A DNA stretch of 64,000 bases, taken from assembly GCF_910594005.1 (NCBI RefSeq), contig NC_057824.1:23153314-23217313 (forward strand). Reading direction: 5' to 3'. The notes below the pieces were generated by a model, which saw nothing but the letters and a program-made list of their open reading frames with translations, made no database searches and was not told the DNA's origin. This document shows, in pieces, positions 1-11,647 of the stretch. The DNA comes from Cervus elaphus. Its lineage: Eukaryota > Chordata > Mammalia > Artiodactyla > Cervidae. The stretch's first letter is position 1, and each line of letters opens with the position of its first letter. Position numbers and translations under genes: made by a program.

Positions 1-144
1 CGCTCATCCATTCACTGATCTATTTTTCTACTCTTCCAGTTAACAAAGTTATGTAAATTCTGTTCTGTTTCAGGGCATATACTAAGGTTTTCACAAATTA
101 ACCCAGGTAGCCGCATAGCCACGTAAGGTGACTGGGGCCAGGAT

Positions 145-230
145 CACACCCATTTTACAGATGAGGCACAAAGAGGGTAAGGGACTTGCTGCAGTTCTGG
201 CATCTACCAAATGCAGCACAACGGTATTTA
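145..230 (-). repeat. MIR SINE fragment
   Basis: The run 'cccattttacagatgaggca' followed by 'aaagagggtaag' is the MIR core read in antisense. The copy is short and old. Confidence 0.5.
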
Positions 231-311
231 CCTATAAGAGTTCTACCGGAATTAAGCAAGGTTACATGCATACGGTGCCTGGCACACCTTGATTACTCAA
301 TACCTATCACC

Positions 312-492
312 TGATGCTGGGAAAGACTGAAGGCAAAGGGGCAGCAGAGGATGAGATGGTTAGCATCAGTGACTCAATGGACATAAATCTGAGCGAACTA
401 TGGGAGATAGTGATGGACAGGGAGGCCTGGCATGCTGCAGTCCATGGGGTCGCAAAGAGTAGGACACAACTGAGCAACTGGACAATAACACA
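312..492 (+). mobile_element. BovB LINE 3'-end fragment
   Basis: It starts at 'tgatgctgggaaagactga' and runs through 'gatgagatggttagcat' to 'gcaaagagtaggacacaact', the standard 3' terminus of the ruminant RTE-type LINE BovB. Only the last ~180 bp are present. Confidence 0.85.
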
Positions 493-597
493 TCGCTGGA
501 GATACTTTTAGTTCCTGCCTGAAGCCAGGGAGCTGGTGGGTGGGGTGGATCACATAACACTCCCTGGGCCCTTCCAATTCTGGAGTCTATGATCCCA

Positions 598-938
598 AGA
601 CTCTTGAGAGTCCCTTGGACAGCAAGGAGATCAAACTAGTCACTCCTATAGGAAATCAATTCAGAATATTCATTGGAAGGACTGATGCTGAAGCTCCAAT
701 ACTTTGGCCACCTGATGTGAAGAGCCAACTCATTGAAAAAGACCCTGATGCTGGGAAAGACTGAAGGCAGGAGAAGGGGGCGACAGAGGATGGGATGGTT
801 GGATGGCATTGCCAAGTCAATGGACGTGAGTTTGAGCAAGCTCCAGGAGATGATGAAGGACAGGGAAGCCTGGCGTGCTGCAGTCCACAGGGTCACAAAG
901 AGTTGGACACGATTGACTGACTGAACAACAACTACGAC
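598..938 (+). mobile_element. BovB LINE 3'-end fragment
   Basis: It begins near 'actcttgagagtcccttgg', passes the 'ttggaaggactgatgctgaa' block and ends in 'gactgactgaacaacaac'. It holds the last ~340 bp of BovB, including the 3' end of the former reverse-transcriptase ORF, now broken. It is a second truncated copy close to the first. Confidence 0.9.
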
Positions 939-940
939 AA

Positions 941-1967
941 GAGCATGATTCCCAGATACACGTCCAGAGGGAAGGCTGAGCCCTCCAGTAAGAACCTGCT
1001 GTGTCCAACGTCAGAGAAATCAGCTCCTTCTCTGTCCTCAGACTCATTCTCTGAGCTTCCAGAGGGACTGCAGCTGCCTTTCAGATTAGATTTCATTCTA
1101 TCCTGTGAAGCTGTCTGAGTGCTAAGGGGATTGCTTCAGGAAAGGATTTCACAGCAGGCCATGTGACTTGCCTTCAGGCAGCCTCAGCATTTCTCCCCTG
1201 AGGTTGGCTGTAAAAAGCCCATTTTGAACCTGTACTCTTTAGGCTCTGTCTAGGGCCTGAGAATTCACTGCAGTACTTCTTCTAAAATCAGCCCACACAT
1301 ATACCCTCACAGGCACACATCTACGTATTTTTTTTTCCCTTGGTTTCTGGCCAAAGCTCCTGACCCTAGGCAGTGATGGCACAGAAAGAAACAGCGTGTG
1401 GTTTTAGTTTTGGGTCTGATGTTCTATTTCATTTCCAGTCAAGGAAGCGAATGCTTTGGGGGCCTCTGAGGACCTCACTGGGTCGTGTCTTACTCCCTCA
1501 CTCATTCATTCACTCACTCGTTCGGCCACTGGAAAAAAGGACGTTTCTAAAGCACTGAGCACAAGGTCGGTATCTCTGTATTTTCACAGAGACAAGTAAC
1601 ACACAGTCTTTGGCCTCTACCGGCTCTGAGTCCTGTGGGAGAGACAGTCGTGTAAACCAGTAATTATGGCAAAATGAGTTGATTGAATTTGCATAGGGCT
1701 GGAGGCAGCGAGAAACACGGCATGTTTTGAAATCAGAGAACGGTTCAAAATTGGCAAGGAGAAAGAAGCCATCAAAGGAGGCACTTGAAAGCAGGAGCCA
1801 GATGGATAAGGAGTTTGGGCTGTCCTGGGAACAGTGGGGTCATTGGATGAGACCAGCTGTATGCTTGGTGGACCCAAGATTCTTCACTTGCTGCCTATGT
1901 TTTTGCAACATGGGTTAGAAACCACATAGAGGGTCAGAAACCACATATAAGACTGGCTGTTACAGGC
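941..1967. other. Intronic sequence, nothing recognised
   Basis: No coding, RNA gene or confident repeat seen. A short CTCATTCATT-type run lies near 1495-1520. Confidence 0.5.
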
Positions 1968-2172
1968 GTGTGCTGTGCTGGGCTCAGTCGCTCAGCCGTG
2001 TCCAACTCTTTGCGACCCCGTGGACTGTAGCCCACCAGGCTTCTCTGTCCACGGGGATTCTCCAGGCAAGAATACTGGAGTGGGTTGCCATGCCCTTCTC
2101 CAGGGGATCTTCCCGACTCAGGGATCGAACCCAGGTCTCCCACATTGCAAGCGGATTCTTTACCATCTGAGC
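1968..2172 (-). mobile_element. Bov-tA SINE
   Basis: A near full-length antisense copy: 'cagtcgctcagccgtgtcc' at one end, 'ttctttaccatctgagc' (the complement of the tRNA-like head) at the other. Bov-tA is a tRNA-derived ruminant SINE mobilised by BovB. Confidence 0.92.
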
Positions 2173-4504
2173 AAATTTGGACAATAGTGCTGTAGCGTGC
2201 AGTATGGGAAGGTCACCAGTAAATTCTATCCCAGTGATATGATCCTGTTAGAGTCCTGCCCTGGTCTCAGGGGCAGGCAGTCCACGCAGACTAAACCCTT
2301 CTGCTCCCAGGCTATGTAGTGACTGGGAGATGCCCACCTGCAAGAAACTGCTGGTGAGGACCCATTGTACACTGTCTTCAGTACCATGACTACCCCTAAC
2401 AATGCGCTTCGGAGCTACCAGCTGCATGGTATCGTGTGAAAACGTGCCAGTACCTGTCTTAGGGTTCAGCTCAGAGGTCTCCATCTCCAGGAAGCCTTCC
2501 CTGAATGCACACGGATATGAATATGAGACTATAGCTTCTCCTTCCATGACAGTGACATCCTGGCTATCTCATCAACAGAGAACTGCCACTGGAATATAAC
2601 TGCCACTTGCTTCTAAGTTCTCCCCCTTGGGAGGTGAGTTTATTCAGGGTGGAGATCTTGTCTTAGTCTTCCTGTGTCTCTAGTCCCTGGCACAGGGCTT
2701 GGCACATAGTAGGTGGTTCACGAAACTGTTCACTGTAGATGTCACAAGCCTCCTCTGCTTCAGCAGCAAGGATCAGCCGGAGCCAGGGAGAGGAAGGAAT
2801 CTTAGGCAGAGGGCTCAGGAATAGTTTCTGAAACACAGAAACGAAGGCTTGCTCTTGGGGCAAGTCATTTTCAATCAAAGATCGCAGCGACAGCATCCAG
2901 TGGTCCCCTGCAGAGAAACAGCTTCCATCTACAGCCTAAAGACGTCAGGGGTGATGCTGCTGTTGATCCAGAGAGGGCTTGCGGTGAACACCGAGAGGGG
3001 AGCTGACCCCGTTTCCATCTTGTTTCATGTCTTGCCCGGGGACCAGGCATTTTGGCTTTCTCAGAAGCCCAAGTGGAATTGGAAATGGCAAAGGAACATC
3101 TTTCTTTGTAGAAAATCTAGGGCATCCTCATCGGCAGGCTCATGTCCTCAGTGAGAATGGATTTGGCATCTATGAGCTCTGAACTCTGGTTCAGGGAATG
3201 AAGAAGGCTTGGGGGGGTCTGCGGTGTTGAGACCAAATACTCTCCTCACCACTTGCCTTTGAAGGAAGCTGTTGGTCCAAGCTGGGAGGTGGTCTGTGGC
3301 TTTGGAACAGACTGAGAGCAGCTAGACCCTCTGATCACTGACCCTGGGGCCTTGGCTTTATAATTCCACATTCATCTGATCAAAATCTAGATGACCTTGG
3401 ATCTGGAAATAATGGCATTCCAGAGCCTAGGACTTCCGTACTCATGATCTCCAAACTGAACAATTTTGCTGGAGAGGAAAAAAAACGTACCATTGGGGGG
3501 AGGAAAGGAATAGTACAAGATTCTGAACACAAATAGACTGAATTTGGAAGATAAATCTCCCTTATTTAAATGTCAGAATATTCCATTTCTGTATAATGCT
3601 GAGAAGTCACAAAACCAAAATAAAAATAGGGCTAGGCTTAAATGTACCCAGTTAGAGACAGAGATGGGCTGTCTTTGGCATAAATGTTTCACTACCACCT
3701 TCCAACTGAGGTCTCTGCTCTACGGATGGAGCTTGAGTTTTGCAGCATTCATGGCTGCCTGTCGCCATCTGCCTGGGATTTCACAGGCCACCTGATCAAC
3801 TGTGCAAGTTGGGAGCTGGGGAATTTTATGTGCACAGGTGCCCAACCTGTGTCTTCAAAGACAAAAAAGGAAAAAGAAGAGAGAGGACTGGGCAACTCCA
3901 TCAAGCGTCAAACAGTATAGATAGTCACAATTTTCCATTAGTCAGTGGAGTTGCTGAGATATAAATCTGTGGAGTAAGACAGCATAAAAATTGCAAGAAG
4001 TCCAGGAAATCCTATGTATACCAAGCTCTTCTGGAGTCAGCTTCACCAGTTTGCCTCACACACAGATAGATGGTCAAGTTGTTATGAATTAAAAGGAGTA
4101 TGCATTTGTGGGCATAATGGATTCACAGGATCTTTTTGACACTGCACATTTTCTCAATCAATAGTTCTCAAAACCCTGTGACTCACTTTGTAAGTGTGTG
4201 AGGACTTTTGAATATCACAGAGAGATCCTTGTGTTTTAAGAGTCTACAAATGCAAGAAAAAGAAAAAGATAGTAATAATCCCACAACCTGCACCAAGAAA
4301 TATCTTCTCTCTTTCGGCAAGTAATATGACATCATTGCCTTTGTGTCCCTGTTTTATTGAAGTGTTGTCAACAAGCTATCTGAGCCTATAAAATCCTGAT
4401 CCCTGAAGCAAAGGGATCATACCCATTGTCCATTTTTGCCTGCATTTCCCAACGTTGAGGACATTGGAGGGAGGTTGGCCAGGCACTCAAGACTCAGTTG
4501 TGGG
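2173..4504. other. Intronic sequence, mostly unrecognised
   Basis: An L2/MIR-like tail ('cctggcacagggcttggcac') lies at about 2640-2725. The rest shows no repeat or coding I can name. ORFs here are short, lack family resemblance and have no splice context. Confidence 0.45.
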
Positions 4505-4612
4505 TTGAAGGAGAAAGAGAAGGAGAGAGTGAAAAGGAAAGAAAAGAATTGAGAAAATGGGGGATTAGAGAGGGAAGAAAGGGGAAAGAGAAAACAAGAA
4601 GGGGAGAAATGG
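4505..4612. repeat. Purine-rich (GA) tract
   Basis: About 110 bp almost entirely A and G on the plus strand, so CU-rich in the GRIN2A pre-mRNA. It has no fixed repeat unit. Confidence 0.75.
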
Positions 4613-5117
4613 GGCCTTTAGAGGGAGGACCCTGTGCCTGCAGACAGAGCTATTCACAGCTAAAGAAGGAGAAGACAGGGCTTCTCTTTCTGTGGAGAGT
4701 GGCAGAAAGTGGTGGGGGTGACGCGGAGGCTGCCTCCTCTCCCTGTTAGGGGCATAGTGCTCCTCTGGCTTCCTCTGCCGCATCCCAAGCCTGAAGTGCC
4801 AGATGGGGGTGAGCCCACGGCCGGGCGTGCCTGGGAAAGTGTGGGGTGAGGAGTAGTCAGGTTCAGATTCCAACCCGGGAGCAAGAGGGGCAGATGTGAG
4901 GGTCCTCTCTCCCCGTTCTGCTAACGACACAACTGGGGCCAAGATAAAGACGCTGGAAAAGGACTCTGGATGTCTCCACTGTTGGCTGTGATAATCCAAC
5001 AGCCTCCAACCACACAGCCCCCCTCAGCCACGCAGGCCCAATTCACCTCTCGTATGGAAAGACAGTACCAGAGCATGCAGAGGACGGGGGCAGGATAAAC
5101 TAGGAGGCTGGGATTAA
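4613..5117. other. Intronic sequence, nothing recognised
   Basis: Moderately GC-rich sequence with short random ORFs on both strands; no repeat or conserved coding signature seen. Confidence 0.45.
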
Positions 5118-5307
5118 CACAGACACGTAACTAAATGTAAAACAGACACTCACCAAGGACCTACAGTGTAGCATAGGGAGCTATTCAACATTCTACAGTA
5201 ACCTACATGGGAAAAGAATCTGAAAAAGAGGAAGTGTATGTATATGTATAACTGAGCCACTTTGTCATACACCTGAAACCAACACAACATTTTAAATCAA
5301 CTATGCA
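5118..5307 (+). mobile_element. L1 3'-UTR fragment
   Basis: It has the artiodactyl L1 tail pattern: 'tagcatagggagctattcaa', 'gggaaaagaatctgaaaaag', 'acacctgaaaccaacacaac', then 'ttttaaatcaact'. A Bov-tA has entered just after it. Confidence 0.75.
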
Positions 5308-5482
5308 TCCGAGTGCGTTAAGTCACTTCAGTCATGTCTGATTCTGTGTGACCCTATGCGACCGATGCTATGGACTATAGCCAGCCAGGCTCCTCTGTCC
5401 ATAGGATTCTCCAGGCAAGAATACTGCCATGCCCTCCTCCAGGGGATCTTCCCAACTCAGGGATCAAACCCGCATCTCTTAT
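5308..5482 (-). mobile_element. Bov-tA SINE, truncated
   Basis: Antisense copy with 'aagtcacttcagtcatgtc' and 'ctccaggcaagaatactg'. It has lost part of the centre and the tRNA-like head. It lies inside L1-derived sequence. Confidence 0.85.
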
Positions 5483-6280
5483 ACACCAATATAAAACAAA
5501 ATTTAAATTAGGAAGATTAGAGAACAACAAAAAAGAAATTAGAGGAGCTGCATGCACTGCTGGTAAGAATGTAAACTGGTTGTACTTTTTCTCTGAAAAC
5601 TTTGGCAATATCTGCTGGAGTATATGTACATCCTATGGTCAAGCAATCTTATTCCTTGATTATTCCTCAACAATCAAGTGCTGACATGCACCAAAAACAT
5701 GTGCAAGGGTGTTCAAAGCAAACAAAAAATGAGAAATAACACAAATGTCCATCAATAGCAAGTGTATAAATAAATTGCAGTAAATTTGTACAATGGAATA
5801 CCATGCAATAATGGAAAAACAGGTTTCCCTGGTGGCTCAGATGGTAAAGAATCTGCCCCAATGAAGGAGACCCAGGTTTGATCCCTGTGTCAGGAAGATC
5901 CCCTGGAGAAGGGAATGGCTACCCATTACAGTATTCTTGCCAGGAGAATTCCATGGACAGAGGAGCCTGGTGGGCTATAGTCCATGGGTTCTCAAAGAAT
6001 TAGACATGACTGAGTGACTAACACTTTCACTTTTTCAATGAAAAAACAGTAAGCTATAAGTACAGGCAGTAAAATGGACCCATGTCACAAAAGACACAAA
6101 TGAATATATGTTGCATGACTGCGCAATTTATTTGAAGTTCAAAAGAAGGCAAAACCTACCCATGATCATGGGGGGCAGAATGGTGGTTACCTCTGGGGAG
6201 ACATTGGATGGAAGAGGCCATGAGGGAGCTTTCTGGGGGTGCTGGTCATGTTCGAGATTGCAATCTAGAACAGTCATATG
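5483..6280 (+). mobile_element. Old L1 3' region, interrupted by Bov-tA
   Basis: It contains 'actgctggtaagaatgtaaa', 'atgtccatcaatagc' and 'acaatggaataccatgcaat', the eroded end of L1 ORF2, then 3'-UTR-like 'tggtggttacctctggggag'. A Bov-tA at 5822-6036 splits it. No open frame survives. Confidence 0.7.
5822..6036 (+). mobile_element. Bov-tA SINE
   Basis: Full-length sense copy: tRNA-like head 'ttccctggtggctcagatgg' with a B-box-like 'ggtttgatccc', ending at 'gactgagtgactaacac'. It is nested in an old L1. Confidence 0.93.
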
Positions 6281-6311
6281 AAAAATAATGGGGCACTGAG
6301 ATGTGGCAATA

Positions 6312-6940
6312 CAGTGAAGGTACAGTCTGCCCTCTGTATTCATGGGTTCCATATTTCTGGATTCTACCTGATGCTGAAGCTGAAACTCCAATATTTTGGC
6401 TACCTCATGCAAAGAGTTGACTCATTGGAAAAGACCCTGATGCTGGGAGGGATTGGGGGCAGGAGGAGAAGGGGACAACAGAGGATGAGATGGCTGGATG
6501 GCATCACTGATTCGATGGGCATGAGTCTGAGTAAACTCCAGGAGTTGGTCATGGACAGGGAGGCCTGGCTGCAATTCATGGGGTCGCAAAGAGTCGGACA
6601 CGACTGAGCGACTGAACTGACTGACTGACTGACTGACCAACCATAGATTGAAAATTTTTTCAGAAAAAAACTCCAAAAAGAAAACCTTGGATGTGGAGTG
6701 CACCCGCAACTATTTACATAGCATTTACATTGTATTTACAACTATTAACATAGCATTTACATTGTATAAGGTATTAAAAGTAACCTAGAGATGATTTAAA
6801 GTCTATGGGAGAATGTGCGTAGGTTATATGCAAATACTACCCCATTTTATATAAGGGATTCGAGCGTCTGTGGATTTTGGTATCCAGTGGGGATCCTGGA
6901 AGGAATTCCTCAAAGATACCAGGGTTGACTTATAGTACAG
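6312..6940 (+). mobile_element. Tigger-type (MER2-like) DNA transposon split by BovB
   Basis: The left end 'cagtctgccctctgtattca' and the right end near 6920-6935 (complement 'agtcaaccctggtatctttg') look like the terminal inverted repeats of a non-autonomous TcMar-Tigger element. The centre has the typical 'catagcatttacattgta' and 'ttatatgcaaatactacccc'. A BovB fragment sits at 6366-6628. MER2 is my best family name. Confidence 0.65.
6366..6628 (+). mobile_element. BovB LINE 3'-end fragment
   Basis: It runs from 'tgatgctgaagctgaaactc' through 'gaaaagaccctgatgctggg' to 'gactgagcgactgaactgac', ending in a short (GACT)n run typical of BovB 3' ends. It is inserted in a Tigger-like element. Confidence 0.9.
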
Positions 6941-7030
6941 TCCACAGATGGAAAAAAAAAGAAGAGTGCATAAGAGAGGTCGAAGGCATTTTTCCACTTT
7001 GGGGGTCAAAATAAGGAATAATAAGAAAGT

Positions 7031-7041
7031 GAAAGGAAGCA
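7031..7041. repeat. Target-site duplication, left copy (L1)
   Basis: 'gaaaggaagca' here matches 8200-8210 exactly and brackets the L1 insertion. Confidence 0.65.
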
Positions 7042-8046
7042 TATACAAGCAACTCCTGCAGCTCAATTCCAGAAAAATAAATGACCCAATCAAAAAATGG
7101 GCCAAAGAACTAAACAGACATTTCTCCAAAGAAGACATACAGATGGCTAACAAACACATGAAAAGATGCTCAACATCACTCATTATCAGAGAAATGCAAA
7201 TCAAAACCACAATGAGGTACCATTACACGCCAGTCAGGATGGCTGCTATCCAAAAGTCTGCAAGCAATAAATGCTGGAGAGGGTGTGGAGAAAAGGGAAC
7301 CCTCTTACACTGTTGGTGGGAATGCAAACTAGTACAGCCGCTATGGAAAACAGTGTGGAGATTCCTTAAAAAACTGGAAATAGAACTGCCATATGACCCA
7401 GCAATCCCACTTCTGGGCATACACACTGAGGAAACCAGATCTGAAAGAGACACGTGCACCCCAATGTTCATCGCAGCACTGTTTATAATAGCCAGGACAT
7501 GGAAGCAACCTAGATGCCCATCAGCAGATGAATGGATAAGGAAGCTGTGGTACATATACACCATGGAATATTACTCAGCCATTAAAAAGAATTCATTTGA
7601 ACCAGTCCTAATGAGATGGATGAAGCTGGAGCCCATTATACAGAGTGAAGTAAGCCAGAAAGATAAAGAACATTACAGCATACTAACACATATATATGGA
7701 ATTTAGAAAGGTGATAACGATAACCCTATATGCAAAACAGAAAAAGAGACACAGAAATACAGAACAGACTTTTGAACTTTGTGGGAGAATGTGAGGGTGG
7801 GATATTTCAAAAGAACAGCATGTATACTATCTATGGTGAAACAGATCACCAGCCCAGGTGGGATGCATGAGACAAGTGCTCGGGCCTGGTGCACTGGGAA
7901 GACCCAGAGGAATCGGGTGGAGAGGGAGGTGGGAGGGGGGATCGGGATTGGGAATACATGTAAATCCATGGCTGATTCATATCAATGTATGACAAAACCC
8001 ACTGGAAAAAAAAAAAAAAACAAGTCAAAAAAAAAAAAAAAAAAAC
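7042..8046 (+). mobile_element. 5'-truncated young ruminant L1 (ORF2 C-terminus, 3' UTR, poly(A))
   Basis: The sequence encodes the end of L1 ORF2 to a stop at 7704-7706: PVRMAAIQKS-type and PAIPLLGIHTEE motifs, the cysteine/histidine segment CGEKGTLLHCWWEC, and YYSAIKKN. A 3' UTR and an interrupted A-rich tail at 8007-8046 follow. Few lesions are visible, so the copy is fairly young. The endonuclease and reverse-transcriptase domains are missing, so it cannot move itself. The 252-codon reading frame starts at 6948, in flanking sequence, and is not a cellular gene. Confidence 0.9.
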
Positions 8047-8199
8047 TATAGTCCACCTAGAGGGATGGGATGGGGGAGGGGGAAGCTTCAGAGGCTTGGG
8101 ATATATGTAGACATGTCTGATATATGTTGTACAGCCGAACTTAACATTGTAAAGCAATTATACTCCAATAAAAGAAATACTTTTAAAAAAAAAAAAAAA
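8047..8199 (+). mobile_element. Second L1-like 3' tail with its own poly(A), possible 3' transduction
   Basis: After the first A-rich tail comes ~135 bp ending 'gtaaagcaattatactccaa' with an AATAAA at 8167-8172, then a second A tract up to the right target duplication. No separate duplication flanks it, which suits read-through of the L1 transcript to a downstream poly(A) signal. Confidence 0.5.
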
Positions 8200-8210
8200 G
8201 AAAGGAAGCA
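8200..8210. repeat. Target-site duplication, right copy (L1)
   Basis: 'gaaaggaagca' directly after the second A tract, identical to 7031-7041. Confidence 0.65.
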
Positions 8211-8367
8211 GATTTCTTAAAGAGGAAAAAAAATCATTTATAAAGAAATATGAACTTGTTTTTTTTTTACAAAGTAAAACATCTTAAAAGATGAAGGGGC
8301 ACGAGCTATGTTAAATTCTTCCATATGTTGGAATTGTTTTATAAGAACATGCTTTCCTTTTATAACT

Positions 8368-8598
8368 TAAGCCAGAGGTCCACGATCTTTTCCTGTAAAG
8401 GGCTAATTAGTAAATATTTTCAGCTTTATGAGCCATATGGTCTCTGTCACAACTGCTCACCTCTGCCCTTGCAGCTCTAAAGCAGCTGTAAAAACATGCA
8501 GTGCGTTAATGGGTGGGATGTATTCCAATAAAACTTTATTTATAAAGACAGACAACAGGCCAATGTGGGCCACAGTTTGCAGGATCCTGATTTAAGCA
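8368..8598 (+). mobile_element. hAT-Charlie non-autonomous element (MER58-like)
   Basis: Recognised from 'cctgtaaagggctaattagt', 'gagccatatggtctctgtca', 'ccaataaaactttatttata' and 'gggccacagtttgcagg'. The family name is from memory; hAT-Charlie membership is firmer than the subfamily. Confidence 0.65.
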
Positions 8599-8674
8599 AT
8601 CAAAAAAAGAAATAAAATGATTAAAAGTATTTATATGTATAAATATGAACAGGAATAAAACCTAATTTGACCAT

Positions 8675-8895
8675 TGGTATCATCTATGATACTTACTGGG
8701 TACCTATTGCTTGATGGGTATATACCAATTATACTGTTTAACTTGGTGAGGTTGGTGCTATTATAATCTCCAGTTGAAAGAAGTGGAAACTGACACTTAA
8801 AAAGAGTAAGTGAATTTCCCAAGGTCATAGAGCTGGTAAAGATCAGTTATTACATTTGAACCCAAAGCCTTTGTTCTTAACTGTAACTCTAGCTG
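8675..8895 (-). repeat. MIR SINE
   Basis: Antisense MIR pattern: 'gaagtggaaactgacactta', 'ttcccaaggtcatagagctgg', 'tttgaacccaaagcc'. Confidence 0.65.
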
Positions 8896-8990
8896 CTAAA
8901 TTTATGACTTTTTGTGTGAGACGGTACCACTAACATTATAGTAAGTGATTGGGATATACAAAATGTCCATTAAAATTTGTATGTAAAAAT

Positions 8991-9260
8991 AGTTGCTGCT
9001 AAGTCACTTCAGTCGTGTCCGACTCTGTGCGACCCCATAGACGGCAGCCACCAGGCTCTCCCATCCCTGGGATTCTCCAGGAAAGAACACTGGAGTGGGG
9101 TGCCATTTTCTTCTCCAATGCATGAAGGTGAGAAGTGAAAGTGAAGTCACTCAGTCATGTCCAACTCCTAGCAACCCCATGGACCGCAGCCTACCAGGCT
9201 CCTCCATCCATGGGATTTTCCAGGCAAGAGTACTGGAGTGGGGTGCCATTGCCTTCTCCT
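8991..9260 (+). mobile_element. Bov-A2 SINE (dimer)
   Basis: It has two Bov-A monomers: 'aagtcacttcagtcgtgtcc' at 9000 and 'agtcactcagtcatgtccaa' at 9145, joined by the linker 'ctccaatgcatgaaggtga'. It ends 'gccattgccttctcc'. It lacks the tRNA head. This is the only dimeric Bov-A2 I see here. Confidence 0.93.
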
Positions 9261-9309
9261 AGAAGTAGTTAGATGTTCTCAAAAGATGGAAAGACAGCTC
9301 ATTTTTTTT

Positions 9310-9960
9310 TTCATTTTTACCAGTATTTGAAGGAATTCAAATTAAGGCAACATTACACCTTCTAAAATATCAAAATAAATGACAACACTCAATGTTACTA
9401 GATAATCGTAAAATTGACCCATTGATTCTTCACTGGAAGCACTTTTCAGTGGGAACAAACCTTTTGGGCACTAATGTCAAACTATAGAATAAGAATATTA
9501 GAGATGTTTATAGCTATTAATGCTTCAAATTCTACATCTAAGGGCTTGTTACAAATAAACAATCAAAAGAAAAAAAAAATGGGCAGAAAGACGTTCATTC
9601 CAGCATTATCTACACTAGCAAAGAAAAAAGAAAAAGAAATGTTTAATGTTAGGAAAACCATGTAATGAATTATGGTTTAATAATGACTAGTCATTAATAA
9701 TGACTATGACATTTTATGCAAAAATTAAAATAATTGTGAGGATTGGATTACGTAACACCGTGGAAAAAAATGTTTAAAATACACTGGCAAGTGAAAACAG
9801 TAGAATATAAAAATGTATATAATTAATAATTATACTTACTTAAAGAAATGTGTCTGCAAGTAACAAAGTTCAGAAGATAACAAACAAATTGAAAATAATT
9901 ATGGTAAGGTAGTAGGTTGGGGTGATTTTATATACCTTTTCCAAGTCAAAATGTTTTTAG
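9310..9960 (+). mobile_element. Old L1 fragment (low certainty)
   Basis: AT-rich sequence with L1 ORF2-end wording such as 'attccagcattatctacac' and 'aaccatgtaatgaattatgg'. It is heavily eroded and no ORF survives. Confidence 0.4.
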
Positions 9961-9964
9961 AAAT

Positions 9965-10609
9965 GTAGACTGAGAGGGATCTGAGGCTACTGTTTATCCA
10001 TCTCATAAATCCTACCTAAATTTCTGCGACATCAGTGTTTGACTTACCAGCAAACCATTCATTATGTCTTATTTCACCTCTGATGGCTCTCTCGACATTT
10101 GACTCTCCCTGGTTTGAGCGATTCAGTGCTTGTCAGGCAAGAATTTGGCACCTCTGACCTTGTTCTAATACCGGTGTCAGACTGATACTGAAGACTGCAA
10201 CTCCGGATCTCAAGAGACCTATCGAGAAATTCACTGTGAACTCACGCAGACGAAAACCCTTGGAGCTCTAACAGAAAGGCAGAATTGATGGCTCTCTAGG
10301 ATATTTACAGATTTTATCTGTTTTTTCAGTAAGTACCATTCCGTTATTATTCCAAATATGTCTCCAGTTAAAATTAGGAGGGAGATAAACAAGTCTAATT
10401 TTTATGGTACCATCTGGTCACAGGCCAGTGAAGAAGCAGTTAAGCCCTTTATTACTAATCTACGCTTAGGATCAGCACATTTCTTCCTTTGAAAATATTT
10501 CATTTCCAAATGAGTAGTTTGCCCTGGACTTAGTTTTTAGATCATAGGAGACTCAAAGTGACTTAGCGGCTGAGGCATCAAAATGGTCGTTTATCATCAC
10601 TCCCTTTGG
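9965..10609. other. Intronic sequence, nothing recognised
   Basis: Unique-looking sequence without coding or a confident repeat. Confidence 0.45.
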
Positions 10610-10978
10610 GTGATGCTTTTGAACTGTGGTGTTGGAGAAGATCTTGAGAGTTCCTTGGACCGCAAGGAGATCAAACCAGTCAATCCTAAAGGAAATCAGT
10701 CCTGAATATTCACTGGAAGGACTGATGCTGAAGTTGAAGCTCCAATACTTTGGCCACCTGATGTGAAGAGCCAACACCTGGAAAAGCCCCTGATGCTGGG
10801 AAAGATTGAAGGCAGGAGGAGAAGGGGACAACAGAGGATGAGATGGTTGGATGGCATCAACCGACTCGATGCACATGAGTTTGAGCAAGCTCCAGGAGTT
10901 GGTGATGGACAGGGAAGCCTGGCGTGCTGCAGTCTATAGGGTTTCTGAGTCGGACACGACTGAGTGACTGAACTGAAC
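10610..10978 (+). mobile_element. BovB LINE 3'-end fragment
   Basis: It starts 'tgatgcttttgaactgtggt', includes 'ttggagaagatcttgagagt' and 'actggaaggactgatgctga', and ends 'cgactgagtgactgaactga'. The last ~370 bp of BovB, reading frame broken. Confidence 0.92.
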
Positions 10979-11647
10979 TTGGTATATATCATCCAAGCTG
11001 GTACTCTGTGTATATGTGAGGTTTGGATGCATGTAAAAGTCATCCACGTGGAGTGAGGAGCATTCATGACATTCATAGGAAAAAATTAGATTCAGTTAAT
11101 CTGTAGTAATGGTCTCTGACCACACATCCCTAGTGGGTTCCAGTGAGACTGCATCTGCACCTTTAAGGAACCAGGATAACCATCACATCCAAACTTGGTT
11201 CCAGATAGAATTTAATCAATAGAAACACTGACTCATTTTCTGCCTAAATGTGGGTCTTTCAGTCTTGCCTGCTTTATTTTTAACTTTGTTATTATGGTCA
11301 ACACATGAAAATGAAATCTTTAGAAGCAACAGACACTTTCGTATCTATTTTATCCCTTTCTGAACAACCACTTTTGCTCACAGTCTAACCCAGTATCTCC
11401 TTTTTGTGGTCAGTGTGCAGGCTAATGCTTACAAGTTTCATACCACATCTTCCTTGGGTTTGCACAATCATCAAGGTTTCTGGAGATGGAAGCCTAAGAG
11501 CTTTGAGAGAAGGAGGATGAATAAAACATAAGAGCCAGGATCCAATTTCACAGACCAAATGGGTGGGGTCTGTTGGCTACTGACGTTGATAACCAGTACT
11601 TGCCAATCGAAGAATAAGAGGCTTCTACATGATAAGTATTGTTATTC
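10979..11647. other. Intronic sequence, nothing recognised
   Basis: No repeat or coding recognised up to the L1 target site at 11648. Confidence 0.45.

Noticed and set aside
4565..4999. 144-codon minus-strand ORF
   Set aside because: Low-complexity ends, no splice sites of note and no recognised domain; length is within chance for GC-rich sequence.
5822..5900. tRNA gene signals (A/B-box-like sequences in many Bov-tA heads)
   Set aside because: They belong to tRNA-derived SINE heads; no cloverleaf with intact arms is present.
6948..7706. 252-codon plus-strand ORF as a gene
   Set aside because: From about 7042 it is the C-terminal part of L1 ORF2; the first 30 codons are flanking DNA.
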